A DNA stretch of 64,000 nucleotides, taken from assembly GCF_000247695.1 (NCBI RefSeq), contig NW_004624747.1, positions 5,085,474-5,149,473 on the forward strand. Reading direction: 5' to 3'. This document shows positions 44,578 to 55,330 of the stretch, one piece after another. Position 1 is the stretch's first letter. Each line of letters starts with the position of its first letter. The stretch comes from Heterocephalus glaber. Lineage: Eukaryota > Chordata > Mammalia > Rodentia > Bathyergidae. The translations under genes were made by a program, and so were the position numbers. The notes below the pieces were generated by a model. That model made no database searches and was not told the origin of the DNA. It was given only the letters and a program-made list of their open reading frames with translations.

Positions 44578-45100
44578 ACTTTGAGACAGTCTTGTTAAGT
44601 TGCCCCAGAGTTGGAGGCTGGCCAACTCCTGCCTACATCTCCCCTCTCCAAGTAGCTGGGATTACAGGCATGTACCACCCGGCCAGGCTGAGACCTATTA
44701 AAGGACTTTGGAAAAGTGTAAGAGGCTCTGAGCATGTACTCTTTTACTTAAAATTTATTAACTCCAAAAGTATCTCTGGCACTTTGTAAGAAATCACAGG
44801 AATGCTGGGTATTGTGGTACAAGCAGTTAGCACACGTGTGTAGACACTCACTGGAATTTTTAGCACCAGGAGAGATTGTATACTTAGTTTTGAGTCCATT
44901 TGTCCTATTTACTGAGAAGCTGCTGTTGGTGGTGAAAGCAGCCTGTTTGCTTTGTCCTGTTGGTGAAGGATTCACTTAGGTCAGGCATGACATAGGGTAT
45001 CTCTAAATTGCCCAGGCCTTCTTTGAACTTGTGATCCTCCTGCCTCAGCCTCCAGAGTAGCTGGGATTATAACCATGTACCATCATGCCCAGCTAGCTTG
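44578..45100 (-). repeat. Two B1 SINEs
   Basis: B1 copies at 44578-44690 and 44985-45100 (CCTCAGCCTCCAGAGTAGCT). The sequence between is not recognised. Confidence 0.78.
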
Positions 45101-45258
45101 GATTATATTTCTATTAAACCCTGCTGGCCTAGATTTCAGTATGAGAGATGATGGCACAGGTGAAAAGGAGGGGAGGAAGAGAAATAAAAATGTGCTAACT
45201 CACTCAATTTGTCAGGAAAAAGGTTAATCTCAGACATTATTGGCATAAATAGGAATGT

Positions 45259-45673
45259 TGTTATGGCTTGTTATCTAGATGCTCCCTCAAAGCCTCATGC
45301 ACTCATAAGTGGGGCTTTTCAGAGCTGGCTGGATCTAGAGTGTGATACTGGAATTAAAGGTGTGATGCTGGGATTAAGGGTACCCCACCCTGGGTGTGTA
45401 TGGCACTGCCCAAAGGACAAGTACCTGGATGGAATATAAAGGGACAGAAAGAAGACAGCTGCCTGCTACTGCTGCTCCTTGCTCTGCTGTTTTCTGCCTG
45501 CCAAGCCATGGAGTGTTTTTCCTCTGTGACGCCCCTCTGCCGTGCCACCCTGCCTGGGAGCCAGCCAACTATGAACTGAAACCTCTACAAACAGTGAGCC
45601 AAAAAAACCCCCTTTCCTCTTTTAACTTTGGGTATTGGGTATTTGGTCTCAGCAGTGAGAAGTGACTAATACA
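45259..45673 (+). mobile_element. MaLR/ERVL-type solo LTR
   Basis: It starts TGTTATGGCTTG and ends GTGACTAATACA, the typical MaLR end. A 5-base target duplication is AATGT (45254-45258) / AGTGT (45674-45678), with one mismatch. A TATAAA-like GAATATAAAGGG lies near 45435. No internal ERV genes are present. Confidence 0.75.
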
Positions 45674-47740
45674 AGTGTTAATGGTGACTTTATCTTTTTT
45701 TCTCTTTTTCTTTCTTTTTCTTACTTTTTTTCCTTCCTTTTGGAGCCCCATTGCTTAAATTAGTGATTTTAGAACCAGGAGTACAGCTAGGCTCAATGGC
45801 CTACTCTCCCAGTTTCAACAACTAGGGAGGCTGAAACAGAAAGATCCCTCGAGCCCAGGAGTTTTTGTTGTTGTTCATTTCTTTAGCTCAAAATAAAAAT
45901 TGTATTTTTTAAAAGGGTGTTAATGTCAGCAGCCAGCTCATAAGCTTTGTAGAATTACGGTAGGGAACAGCAGCCAGCGTGAGAGAACCTCACCAGAGTC
46001 AGCTTTTCATTCTTTCTCCACTTTTTCTTGCAAAGCTCAAGGCATGCATTTGCTTCTTCATGCTGCCTCAGGGGAGGAGGAAGATAGCACCACCCCCTCC
46101 CAGCTCCAAGCCAGGAAGTTTAGGAACCAGGGAAGCACCTTGGGGGCCTCCCTCGTCCAGCCTGGGGCTGCACAGTCCTGACTTCACAGGTCTCTGGCCG
46201 CTCTGGGCTGCCACTCCTGCCTCCCTTCTGCCTGTCCCCTCCAGCAGTACTGATTGGACCTGGGTGGGAAAGAAGGAAGCACTGGCCTCCTGCCCAGCCC
46301 CCACACTACTTCCAGGAGGACAAGGCCTGTCTCCCTGGGGTGTTCCACCCTCAAACAAGAACCTGGCTGCCTCCTTCCTAGAGTTTCTACAGGGCCCTGC
46401 CTTGGCCCCCCTGGGTGTTGTGGTGCTGTTGGCCCAGAGGCACTGATGGCACAGAGGCCTGAGGAAAGATTTAGAGGAGCAAGGACACACTCACAGGATG
46501 CTGGACTCCACACTTCACAGGGCTCTTCATGTGCCAGCAACAGCACCTAGCCCTGGGCTGTAAGGGGTCACAGGACACCTAGAGGCCAGTCCCACCAGAA
46601 GCCACCTGATACATGGAACACCGGCCTCAGCCTCCACATTTGGATGGAATAAAGTGACCTGTCTCAGAGCTTTGCTTCATCCTCAGGGAGAAGCCCCTAG
46701 CAGGCTCAGGACCTGGTGGGGAGAACCCTGGATACAGAAGGGAGGTGGGGACAAGGACTTGGGCCCTGCACAGAACCAGTGCCCAGGGCAGCCAGGCCAG
46801 CGCTGCCTCCTGCTGGAATCTGTGCTCCAGAAATATCTGGCTGCCAAACAGTGCAACATTGCTCAAGAGGGTGACACCACAAACTGAGCAGGAGCCCACC
46901 CTACTCACCCCAGTAGCTGAAAGGCCCAGGGGCCAGAAACAAGGCCACCTACCTTCTCATCCAGGACCTGCTTGAGGCTGGTGAGGAGCAGCTATCAGCA
47001 ACCATTCCCACTTCTGCACTGGGCTCCCATGAGAAAGGGGAGCTGCGCAGGGAGAGTACAGCTGCCTACAAAGCTCTCACCCTCATGGGGCAGGTGCTTG
47101 TACTCCTATGCCTTTTTAGGGCCACAGGTGCAGAACATGGGACCAGCTGCACCCCTCATAGCTCCACGCTGGCCTGGCCACAGTGCATTGGGCTGAGAGG
47201 TGGGGTACCCTGGGCAATGGGGTACAGTGGCTCCAGGGAGCCCAGGCCCCATGTCCAGACCTTAAGGACTGCCTTGGAGGGAGTGGAGGCCCAGGGCCAG
47301 CTCCCAGGACAGATGAAAACCTGCAAGTTTATGTAGATGCTGACCACTCATTAAGAACCCACCTCGAGACCCCAGCCACATCCCCTGCAGCCCACCAAGG
47401 ATGCACAGGGCCAGCCACCCACCCACCACGGGCAGGCAGGAGCTTCGCAAGTCAGCCAGGGAAGGAGAGGGGTGCAGTCCCTGCAGACAGCCTCACACAC
47501 CTGGCTCACCCCCTCCCGAGAGCTCCATCTGCAGAACTGGGTGGGCCCTGGCCCGAGATCTGAGCCCAGGAAAACCAGCTTGGGCAACAGAGAGAGACCC
47601 TAATTTCAAAGAAAACCCAAAACAATGAAACAACAACAGCTAAAAGAAGAAATGTGTGTATCTGGCACACAGATTTTCTTAACCACATGTGACTGTGTGG
47701 ATTAAACTTCTTTGCCAAAATCCCTATGCCTGAGTGAAGA
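45674..47740. other. GC-rich unique stretch, no recognised gene
   Basis: A decayed B1 (+) lies at 45785-45870. From about 46000 to 47600 the sequence is GC-rich, low in CpG and free of recognisable repeats, with overlapping open frames on both strands that resemble no protein I know. A 7SL-like tail (CCAGCTTGGGCAACAGAGAG) is at 47575-47620. It could be a lncRNA, an enhancer block or decayed sequence. Confidence 0.45.
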
Positions 47741-48124
47741 ATGCCTGTGAAGCAGGCCGCTCCCCCAGTTCACAACCACCTTTGTCACACTGCGAAAGGA
47801 AGCACCTCTTCTCACCTAGGCTTCCTTTTCCTGACCGCACTGTTCGAAAACCTCCTGACCTCTGAAGACAACAGGCTGGCTCTTGGTGATGGTGTTGAAA
47901 AAGGAAATGACCTTCATCTGAGTACCCAATCCCTCATCACCTCCAGTGGTTCTAGTGCTTTGTTCTCAATAAAGTTAATGGAAAACAAAATTGAATTGTC
48001 AGCTGAGAGTTCAACAATTTTTGTTGATAAATCAGCTTCTAACTCAGAAAATGTTCAAAGACTTGAAGGACATTGCTATAAAGAAAAAAGAACCCCTTTC
48101 ATTCTTATCCACTTAGTTACATGA
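47741..48124 (+). other. Unrecognised open frame, 127 codons
   Basis: An open frame from MPVKQAAPPVHNHLC to FILIHLVT and stop. Composition is ordinary and not low-complexity (SEDNRLALGDGVEKG, FVDKSASNSENVQRL). There is no visible splice structure, and the adjoining region on the right is LINE-like. I do not recognise it; it may be part of an old retrocopy or chance. Confidence 0.25.
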
Positions 48125-48149
48125 ATGAGGTTTGGGAGTGTTCACATTT

Positions 48150-48350
48150 TTTTAATGAAAAAAATTTTGAGGGCAGCAAAGCTATTCTGTGTGATGGTGC
48201 AGTAGTGGATACGCATCATTATCCATCCATCAGACCTCATAAGAGTGGACAGCACCAGGAGTAGCCCTGCTGCGATGTTCACCAATGGTGACAGATGCTG
48301 CACAGGGATGGGGATGTCAACAGTGGAGGATGTGGTGCATCTCACAGTCC
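48150..48350 (+). mobile_element. Old L1M-type fragment
   Basis: ATCATTATCCATCCATCAGA, ACAGCACCAGGAGTAGCCCT and GGGATGTCAACAGTGGAGGA follow, in order and with gaps, a widespread old L1M 3' sequence. Confidence 0.5.
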
Positions 48351-48360
48351 AGGAGAACAG

Positions 48361-48874
48361 TGTAGGGAACAGGGGAAGGGGACATTACCAGAACCTCTGC
48401 AGTAAGTCCTAGTCTCCTGCGAGCCACGGCAGCACACGGCGAATTACAGGAAAGGTCGACAAATGAGAAGAAGCTGAGCTTTGGGTCTGATCTGTGCTGC
48501 TTTGGGCAGCAAAGACAAAAGCCCCCTAGCTTGCAGCACCTTTTATTCAGTACATGGGGAAACAGATGTAACAAGTGAAATGCAGAGTTCAGTACTTCAC
48601 ATTGGGATAAACAAAGTGTAAAAAAACACGGGGGCCAGTGGAAATCTAAGAACAATGAGGAACTATGCAGATGAAGATTTGGTTCCTCCCTGGCGTCTCC
48701 CGCAGGTGTGGTCTTGTCCTGGAGCATTACAGCATCCGGGGATCACTGAGGTCTCAGTTGTGACCCGAGGCCAAAATGCAATTATGTCTGGAATGTCGTA
48801 GCTGGCCTGTAGGCTGGAGAACTAGGCCTACTCAAATGATTTTTCCCTAGAATTATGTAGCATTCCTCCCAACA
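48361..48874 (-). mobile_element. Solo LTR, same family as 5243-5803
   Basis: Plus-strand boundaries are TGTAGGGAAC (left) and CTCCCAACA (right), the same as the 5.2 kb copy. A minus-strand AATAAA is at 48547-48542. Flanks GAACAG / GTTCAG agree at four of six positions. Internal blocks such as GAGAAGAAGCTGAGCTTTGG are nearly identical to the 5.2 kb copy. Confidence 0.78.
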
Positions 48875-48988
48875 GTTCAGGACCCCAGGCAATATAGGGA
48901 GACCCAATCTAAAAGAAACACAGGTAAAATACAATAACATAAAGCCTTTGGAAAAGGAATATAAATACAATTTAAGAGAAAGAGGAAT

Positions 48989-49263
48989 AGGGCCGGGGAT
49001 TTAGCTCAGTGGTTTCGCTGCCTGCTGCGCAAGCCCAAGGTCCAGAGTTCGATCTCCGGTACCAAATAAAAAAAGGAGAGAGAAAGAGAAATGAAGTAAA
49101 ATTTCTGATTCCTGCCTCAGCTTCCCAAGTGCAGGGATTACAGGCATGAGCCACCAAGCCTGACCAAAAATTCTGACTCTTGAAGAAATAATTTTTTGGG
49201 AGGCTAAGGGTAAAGCTCAATGGTAGAGCTTGTGCTAGCAAATACAAGACCTTGGGTCATTCC
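48989..49263. repeat. ID, B1 fragment and the left half of an older ID
   Basis: ID (+) 48989-49066, B1 fragment (-) 49108-49165, older ID (+) 49198-49263. The older ID breaks off at CTTGGGTCATTCC, where an LTR begins, and resumes at 49729. Confidence 0.8.
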
Positions 49264-49728
49264 TGTTAGGTATTCCGAAATCCCCACTAGAACAAGCCCC
49301 CCCCCCACAAGGGCACACAGGGAACTTCTGCATAGCTAAGCCTTGACCCCTCCTAGTTAATGACCTCCTACCTAACGGACTTTTCTGCCCCAGCAGTTTC
49401 CAGATCAAATGTTCTCTTAAGATAGGGACCTCCTGGAGCCTGTCACTCCATCCCACCAGATATTCCCATAAAATAGGGACTTCCTGGAGCCTGTTACTCC
49501 ATCCCCCAACCAAAATTTGTTGCTATATGCCCTAATCACAATCACCTACCCCCATCAAAGGACTACGTGCTCTCCCACATGCAAAAACCCCGTATAAGCC
49601 TCCAGCTCAGCTCATGCTGCTGCTGGTCTCCATTTTGTGAGTCAGCCTGGCAGGCTGCAGGCTGCTGCCCCAATAAAGCTTGCTGCTTGAACATTTGCGT
49701 GCCCCTTCCTTTTTCGGCAACCCTTTCA
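49264..49728 (+). mobile_element. Solo LTR nested in an ID SINE
   Basis: It starts TGTTAGGTATTCCG and ends GGCAACCCTTTCA. A perfect 5-base target duplication ATTCC lies at 49259-49263 and 49729-49733. A TATAA-like CCGTATAAGCC is near 49592 and AATAAA is at 49672-49677. It holds a tandem duplication (TAGGGACCTCCTGGAGCC near 49422 and TAGGGACTTCCTGGAGCC near 49474), typical of U3 enhancer repeats. It differs from the 5.2 kb family; its class is not assigned. Confidence 0.82.
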
Positions 49729-49767
49729 ATTCCCTAGAACCAGAATTAAAAAATTTCTAGAACTAGG

Positions 49768-50425
49768 GCCGGGGATTTAGCTCAGTGGTTCTGGTGCCTG
49801 CCTAGCAAGCACAAGGTCCTGAGTTTGATCCCTGGTACACACACAAAAAAAATTTCTAGAACTAGATGGTGGTGATGGTTGCAAAACAATGTGATATACT
49901 TTGTATTTCTGAACTGAAGACTTACAATGATTAAAAAGGGGTCTGGAGCCAGGGATTTAGCTCAGTGGTTCCGGCACCTGCCTCGAAAGCACAAGGTCCC
50001 GAGTTGAATCCCCAGTACCAAAAAAAAGGGGGGGCGGCTGGAGATGTAGTTCAATGGTGTAGTGCTTACCTAGCATGCATGAGGACCTGGGTTCTAGCCC
50101 CAACACTATAAAAAAAAATGAATAAGACTTCGTGTTATTGTTTTTACCTTTTTATTTTCATCAAATTTAAATTTACAGAAAAATTACAAGAATAGTACAA
50201 AGAGTTCCTCCATATTCTTTCCCCAGACACCTCAATGAACCTTTACCTGTGTTTGCCTCGTTCTTCACCTGCTCTCCCTCCATAGCTTTATCTTTCTGTC
50301 TGTATGGATGTGTATATAAGCATAATAAATACATATAGGATCGGGGATTTAGCTCAGTGGTTCCATTGCGTGCCTCGCAAGCGCAAGGTCCCGAGTTTGA
50401 CCCCCAGTGCAAAAAAAAATAAATA
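49768..50425 (+). repeat. ID SINE cluster
   Basis: IDs at 49768-49850 (flanked by AATTTCTAGAACTAG on both sides), 49947-50028, 50035-50115 (older subtype) and 50338-50425. Confidence 0.87.
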
Positions 50426-50652
50426 ATTAAAAATTATATATATATAATTTTAAACCACTTATGAATAAATTGCAGTTAGAATGTTTCATGACCTCAAACT
50501 ACTTCCACATATATTTCCTAAGACAAAGGCACATTATCCTCATAATTGTAGTGCAGCCATTCAAATCCAAAAATTAGCATCCATATAGCTACAATATCTA
50601 AATTCTAAATCCCATTCAAGTTTCTCTGGATATTCTAATAATGTCCTATTTT

Positions 50653-51966
50653 CCGGGAGCGCCGCGTGGATCCGGGGTGCTGGGGCACTCTCAGCATGGC
50701 GGTGTTTTCTGGTCCTGCCGCGCCAATTCTGTCTCTGAACCCCCAGGAAGATGCTGAATTTCAGAAGGAGGTGGAGCAGGTTCGGCGTCGCTTGACCCAG
50801 CAAAAAAAGCAAGAGCAAAAAAAGAAAGAAGAACTTAACGCCTGGAGTAATTTTTGTGGGTCACCTACCTCCTGTACTTTTTGAATCCCAGATCAAAGAA
50901 TATTTCTCCCAATTTGGCAATATTACAAGATTCAGACTGTCCAGAAGTAAAAGGACTGGAAATAGCAGAGGCTATGCCTTTGTGGAGTTTGCATCTGAGG
51001 ATGTTGCCAAGATAGTGGCTGAAACGATGCACAACTACCTCTTCGGTGAAAGACTCCTGGTCTGTCGTTTTATGCCACCAGAAAAGGTACATAAAGATCT
51101 TTTTAAAGGCTGGCAAGTTCCATTTCATCATCCAGTATACCCCGCAGTGAAACGGCATTATCATAAGCGGACACTTCTACAAAAGTTGCGGATGGAAGAT
51201 TGATTTAAAAAGAAAGAAAAATTACTAAGGAAGAAATTAATTGCTAAAGGAATTGATTATAATTTTCCTTCAATGGTTTTATCTACCAAGAAGAAAGAGG
51301 TTTCAGACAAAAAAGAGATTTCTACAAAAAAGAATAAGGCTTCAGGCATACCTAAGAAGAAGAAGAAAAGGGTTTCAAAAGGCTCTCTTGTCACTCCGTA
51401 TAAAACTGTGGATAGCCAGAGTGCCACACCAGTTTATACACCAACATTTTTGGAGAAACGAAAATCTGAAGTGGCTGAAATGAATGATGATAAAGATGAT
51501 GAAATAGTCTTCAAACAGCCTGTATCCAGTGTAAAGGAAACACCAGAGACTCCAACACCCACTCATTCAGGGAAAAAAAGACAAAGGCGAAGAAAAAGCA
51601 AACAGTGATTCTGAATGTATTGTGTGCAGCATATCTTACAAGAAATTGTGATTTGTTGTAAAGGCTGACTCCTGTATTACACTAGATACAACCAAATCAA
51701 CTATTAAGACTTTCAGAGGAAAAACATACTGATTGTTCCAGGTCTGTAAGGAAAGCAGTGAGTAATTTTGGCTTATCTGCCCTTGGTGAGATCTGGGGAA
51801 CATTGCAGCCTGCAGTACAGGCTCATAGTGCCTTTGTCCTGGTCTCCTACTTTTGTGTTTAGCTCCCCTTGGTTTACCTTGCCTATATGTCACTGTTGAC
51901 TGCAGGTTGAAGTACTGAAGGGTTGTGGCCTTTTGCCACCAGCAAATAAAGTTCACCAGCCTTGGT
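50653..51966 (+). pseudogene. NIFK: Processed pseudogene of NIFK (MKI67 FHA-domain-interacting nucleolar protein)
   Basis: Intronless copy with 5' UTR, coding region 50696-51608, 3' UTR, AATAAA (51945-51950) and an A-rich tail. Target duplication TAATAATGTCCT lies on both sides (50637-50648 and 51981-51992). The frame opens [19 protein letters not shown], shifts by one base in the AAAAAGAAAGAAG run near 50815-50840, and resumes with an RRM (RNP2 [11 protein letters not shown]1 GYAFVEF). It then meets a TGA at 51201-51203 in place of Arg (CGA to TGA), and continues to [11 protein letters not shown]. The parent NIFK is a nucleolar ribosome-biogenesis factor that binds Ki-67. Two disabling lesions make this copy a pseudogene. 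Confidence 0.93.
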
Positions 51967-52157
51967 TGAAAAAATAATAATAATAATGTCCTTTATTGTC
52001 CAAGATCTCATCCAACAGCAAGCATTAAATTTGGTGACTATAACATCTCTTTAGGTGACCTTCAATTGGGTACAGTTTCTCAGAGTTTTTTTTGTTGGAT
52101 GGAACCCAGGGTTCCAGCCTTGGTTGTTTTGGTTTTTGTTTGTTTGTTTGGGGGGTT

Positions 52158-52585
52158 TTTTGGTACCAGGGATCGAACTGGGGACCTTGCGCTTTCGAGG
52201 CAGGCGCCAGAACCACTAAGCTAAATCCCCGGCCCCAGTTTTTTTTTTTGATACTGGGGATTGAACTTGGGTCCTTGTGCTTGTGAGGCAGGCAACAGAA
52301 CCACTGAGCTAAATCCCCGGCCCTGTTTTGTTTTGTTTTTGAGACAGGGTCTTACTATGTAGTAGTTTAGGCTGGCCTTGAGCTCACTGTGGTATCCCAG
52401 GCTGGCCTTGAACTTGAGGTGATCCTCCTGCTTTGGCATCTGGAGTGCTGGATTACAGGAAAGCACCACCACCATGGTGCAAGCATGACCTTGCCTTTTT
52501 TTTTTTTTTTGGTACTGGGGATCAGAACTCTGGGCCTTGTGCTTTCAAAGCAGGCATGGCACCACTGAGCTAAATCCCAGGCCCC
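52158..52585 (-). repeat. SINE cluster in the L1M
   Basis: ID 52158-52236, ID 52238-52323, B1 52325-52485, ID 52495-52585. All are on the minus strand. Confidence 0.87.
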
Positions 52586-52789
52586 TGACTTTTCCAGTTT
52601 TTGAAATGTACAGGTCAGCTATTTTGTAGGCTATCCCTTGGTATGGGTTTGCTTGCTGTACCTCATGATGTATGTGTTTTGGGCAGGAGCTATCTGAGTT
52701 CTCTGTCCATCAAATCAGGAGGCACACAAGTCCCTTGGTCTCTATAACTAGTAAAGTTAACTTTAGCAAATCAGTTAAGATAATAGTAC

Positions 52790-53410
52790 AGTTAGCACAA
52801 TGGGGCTGGGAATCCACTCCCCTGCACCCTCTAGAGTTTGGGCAACATCCCAGGGCCAATCCCCTGTCCATTGTTCTAAGAGAGATTGAAAATTAAATAA
52901 TGAAGGAAATCTCTGAAGCTCCAGGCAAGAGCACCTCCCTGTTAGGTCTCCTGGCCTGATCTTAACATTTTCTCCACTCAAACCTTCTTAAAGGTTCATA
53001 AATACAGGCTGCATCTCATACATGTAATTTACTCAGAGTGAATTCTGGTACACACATTCGCCTTGAAAGCCCCTCTGATGACTCAGCACCTTGTCAAACA
53101 CTCCTGTCAATCTTACCTAGAGACCCAGTAGGAAGCGCCCTGGCTGGGGTCCACTTCCTTTAAAATCCAAAAGCCTGATTTATCTGTGTGCTGTGCTTGC
53201 TTTTTATTTTCCTGTCATCCCAGCACCACTTTCCTGTGGGCCCCACATTTTTGTCAGCACAGACCTTCCCTGAGCGCATCTTCCTGTGATCTTCAATAAA
53301 TGTAGCTGCTTTTCTTTTACCATTGGATGTGTGTTTGCAGTTCTTGGCTCACTGTACACAGGAGCCTGGAATCTATCTGCTGGATCCCTCCCACAGGGTC
53401 AGTGGGCTCT
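52790..53410 (+). mobile_element. LTR-like insertion in the L1M, unassigned
   Basis: The L1M sequence is interrupted between GTTAAGATAAT and CTGCCAAATTTCTGCACTG. The inserted block contains CTTCAATAAATGTAGCTGC (AATAAA at about 53297), like an LTR R region. The ends are uncertain and no target duplication was found. Confidence 0.4.
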
Positions 53411-53959
53411 GCCAAATTTCTGCACTGTAAGTGAATTAGTAAGTATTGTCCTTACTAGCAATAAGTATTTTGTTGAAAGATATTTTGTGATATGTCACCA
53501 TCCCATTCCTCCTGAAACCAAACTCCACCAGTTTGAGGATCTATTCTTGCCTAAATTAATTATAATAATTTCCAAGTAGCAATTTTCTAATTCCATCATT
53601 CCTTCCATATTTATTATTTGAAATTCTGTGAGGCACAATTTTCTCTTCTTATTTATTTATCCACATTGGCATCAACTCTAGAGGTGTAGTTTACCTCATA
53701 TGTTAAAATCTACCTGTATTATTTACTTGGATTCTCAGACTGTCTCCCACTGTGCCATATCCCCCAGGTGTTCCCATCATTTTTTTTTTTGACCGCTTAT
53801 TTTCTAGTACAATGAAATATTACAAGTTCATCTATTTGTTCTTTCCCAGGTCCAGATGTAGAATCAGTTATTTGTCCAACAAACTGTTTCCCTTTAACGG
53901 AGAATGAGCACTTTCATGCACTCATGCCTTAGGCATGTAATAAAATTTGTATTTTTTTT

Positions 53960-54905
53960 CATTGTTTTGTTTTGTTTTGTTTTTGAGACAGGGTCTTGCT
54001 ATGTACTTCAGGCTGGCCTTGAACTCACTATGTGTCCCATGCTGACCTCAAACTCAGCAATCCTACTGCCTCCATGCAGAGCTCAAAAATTTGTATATTC
54101 TCTTCCCTATTTAAAAAAAATGGAAAGCCAGGTGAGGTGGCAGAATGATATTTAATGATAAAGATATGAATACTAGGTATGTTTGTTGCTAGGAGGATAT
54201 CATTGCTTCTGGGTATTTTTAGTGGATAGGACTAGATAAATACATGAGTATGTATGTATTTATCTTCATACTCACATATATAAGAAGATGTAGAAACAGA
54301 TGAATATGTATCTATGTTTATTTCTAATCAGTCTGTCTTTATAAATATTAAAAGCTCTTAGCTGGATGTGGTAGCATATGCCTTTATTTCCCACATTCTT
54401 GGAGGCTGAGGCAGGAGGATCACAAGTTCAAGCCCAGCCTGGGCAACTTAGCAATTTAACAGGACCCTGTCTCAGGACTTTGGGCTTGCCAGGCAGGCGT
54501 GGTACCACTGAGCTAAATCCCCAGCCCTGTACAGTGTTCTTAATGCCATTCCCCTGACAATAAGAAGGTAGACCCTTATTAAATCTTTTTTTTGACCCTT
54601 ATTAAATCATAATGTGCTCATTATGTATGTGAATGTGTATAACCTATCTGTTGTCAAAGGATGGTTCAGTCCTCAGCCTCAGAATATGTCCACCCTTGCC
54701 CCAGTTAGGCATTCTTAGCTAAAACCTCAGCTCCTATTTTAAAATGTGTGATAATGGGGTTGGTATTTATTAGCTACTGACTACGATATTTAGATTCCAT
54801 TGAGCACATCTTAAAAATTAATATATGGAGCTGGGAATGTAGCTCGGCAGCACCACGCCTGCTTGGCAACCATTAGGTCCTGAGTTTGATTCCCAGTACT
54901 GGAAA
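53960..54905. repeat. SINE cluster
   Basis: B1 (-) 53960-54085, B1 (+) 54360-54475 running into an ID 5'-half (-) 54474-54527, older ID (+) 54826-54905. The sequence between is unassigned and AT-rich. Confidence 0.75.
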
Positions 54906-54939
54906 AAACAAAAAGAAAAAAATTAATACAAAAGTTTTA

Positions 54940-55330
54940 TTTATTCATTTGGCATTAGGGATTAAACCTAGGGCATTCTGCATGCTAAGCCCCATTCTAC
55001 CACAGACCTATGCCCCCAGCCCAAATGATTGGTTGATTACCAGAAACTGAACCCAGAACCTTCTCACTGAACTACATTCCCAGACAAGATTTCTTTAAAT
55101 TGCTAAATTGCCCAGGCTGGGTTCAGACTTGTGACCTTTCTGCCTCAGCCTCCCAGAGTGCCAGGATTATAGGTGTGTGCCACCATTCCTGGCCAAAGGT
55201 TTTATTTTAAAATGTCGATATAACCAGTTACATTTGAAATGATATCCTTTGCTTTGGAGATATACTTTCATGGTAGAGCCCTTGCCTACCATGAGCAAGG
55301 CCCTGGGTTCAATCCCCAGCACCACAAAAC
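54940..55330. repeat. SINE cluster
   Basis: Older ID (-) 54940-55022, ID piece (-) 55035-55085, B1 (-) 55085-55195, ID (+) 55240-55330 (older subtype ending CCCCAGCACCACAAAA). Confidence 0.78.

Larger units (their letters stand above)
50140..53915 (+). mobile_element. Old L1M-type 3' region, about 2.2 kb of LINE interrupted by insertions
   Basis: Ordered landmarks run across the whole interval: ACAGAAAAATTACAAGAATAG, TAATAATGTCCT, CATCTCTTTAGGTGACCTTC, CAGCTATTTTGTAGGCTATC, CATCAAATCAGGAGGCACAC, AATTTTCTAATTCCATCATT and CAGATGTAGAATCAGTTATT. They follow a familiar ancient L1M 3' sequence. Insertions within it are an ID (50338-50425), the NIFK retrocopy, SINEs at 52158-52585, and an LTR-like block at about 52790-53410. 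The exact subfamily is not assigned. Confidence 0.65.

Noticed and set aside
46068..47587. Several overlapping open frames on both strands
   Set aside because: GC-rich sequence gives long open frames by chance. None has a family signature, and both strands are equally open.
52790..53410. Confident naming of the inserted block as a specific LTR family
   Set aside because: The AATAAA is suggestive, but the ends and target duplication are unclear, so it was kept as unassigned.
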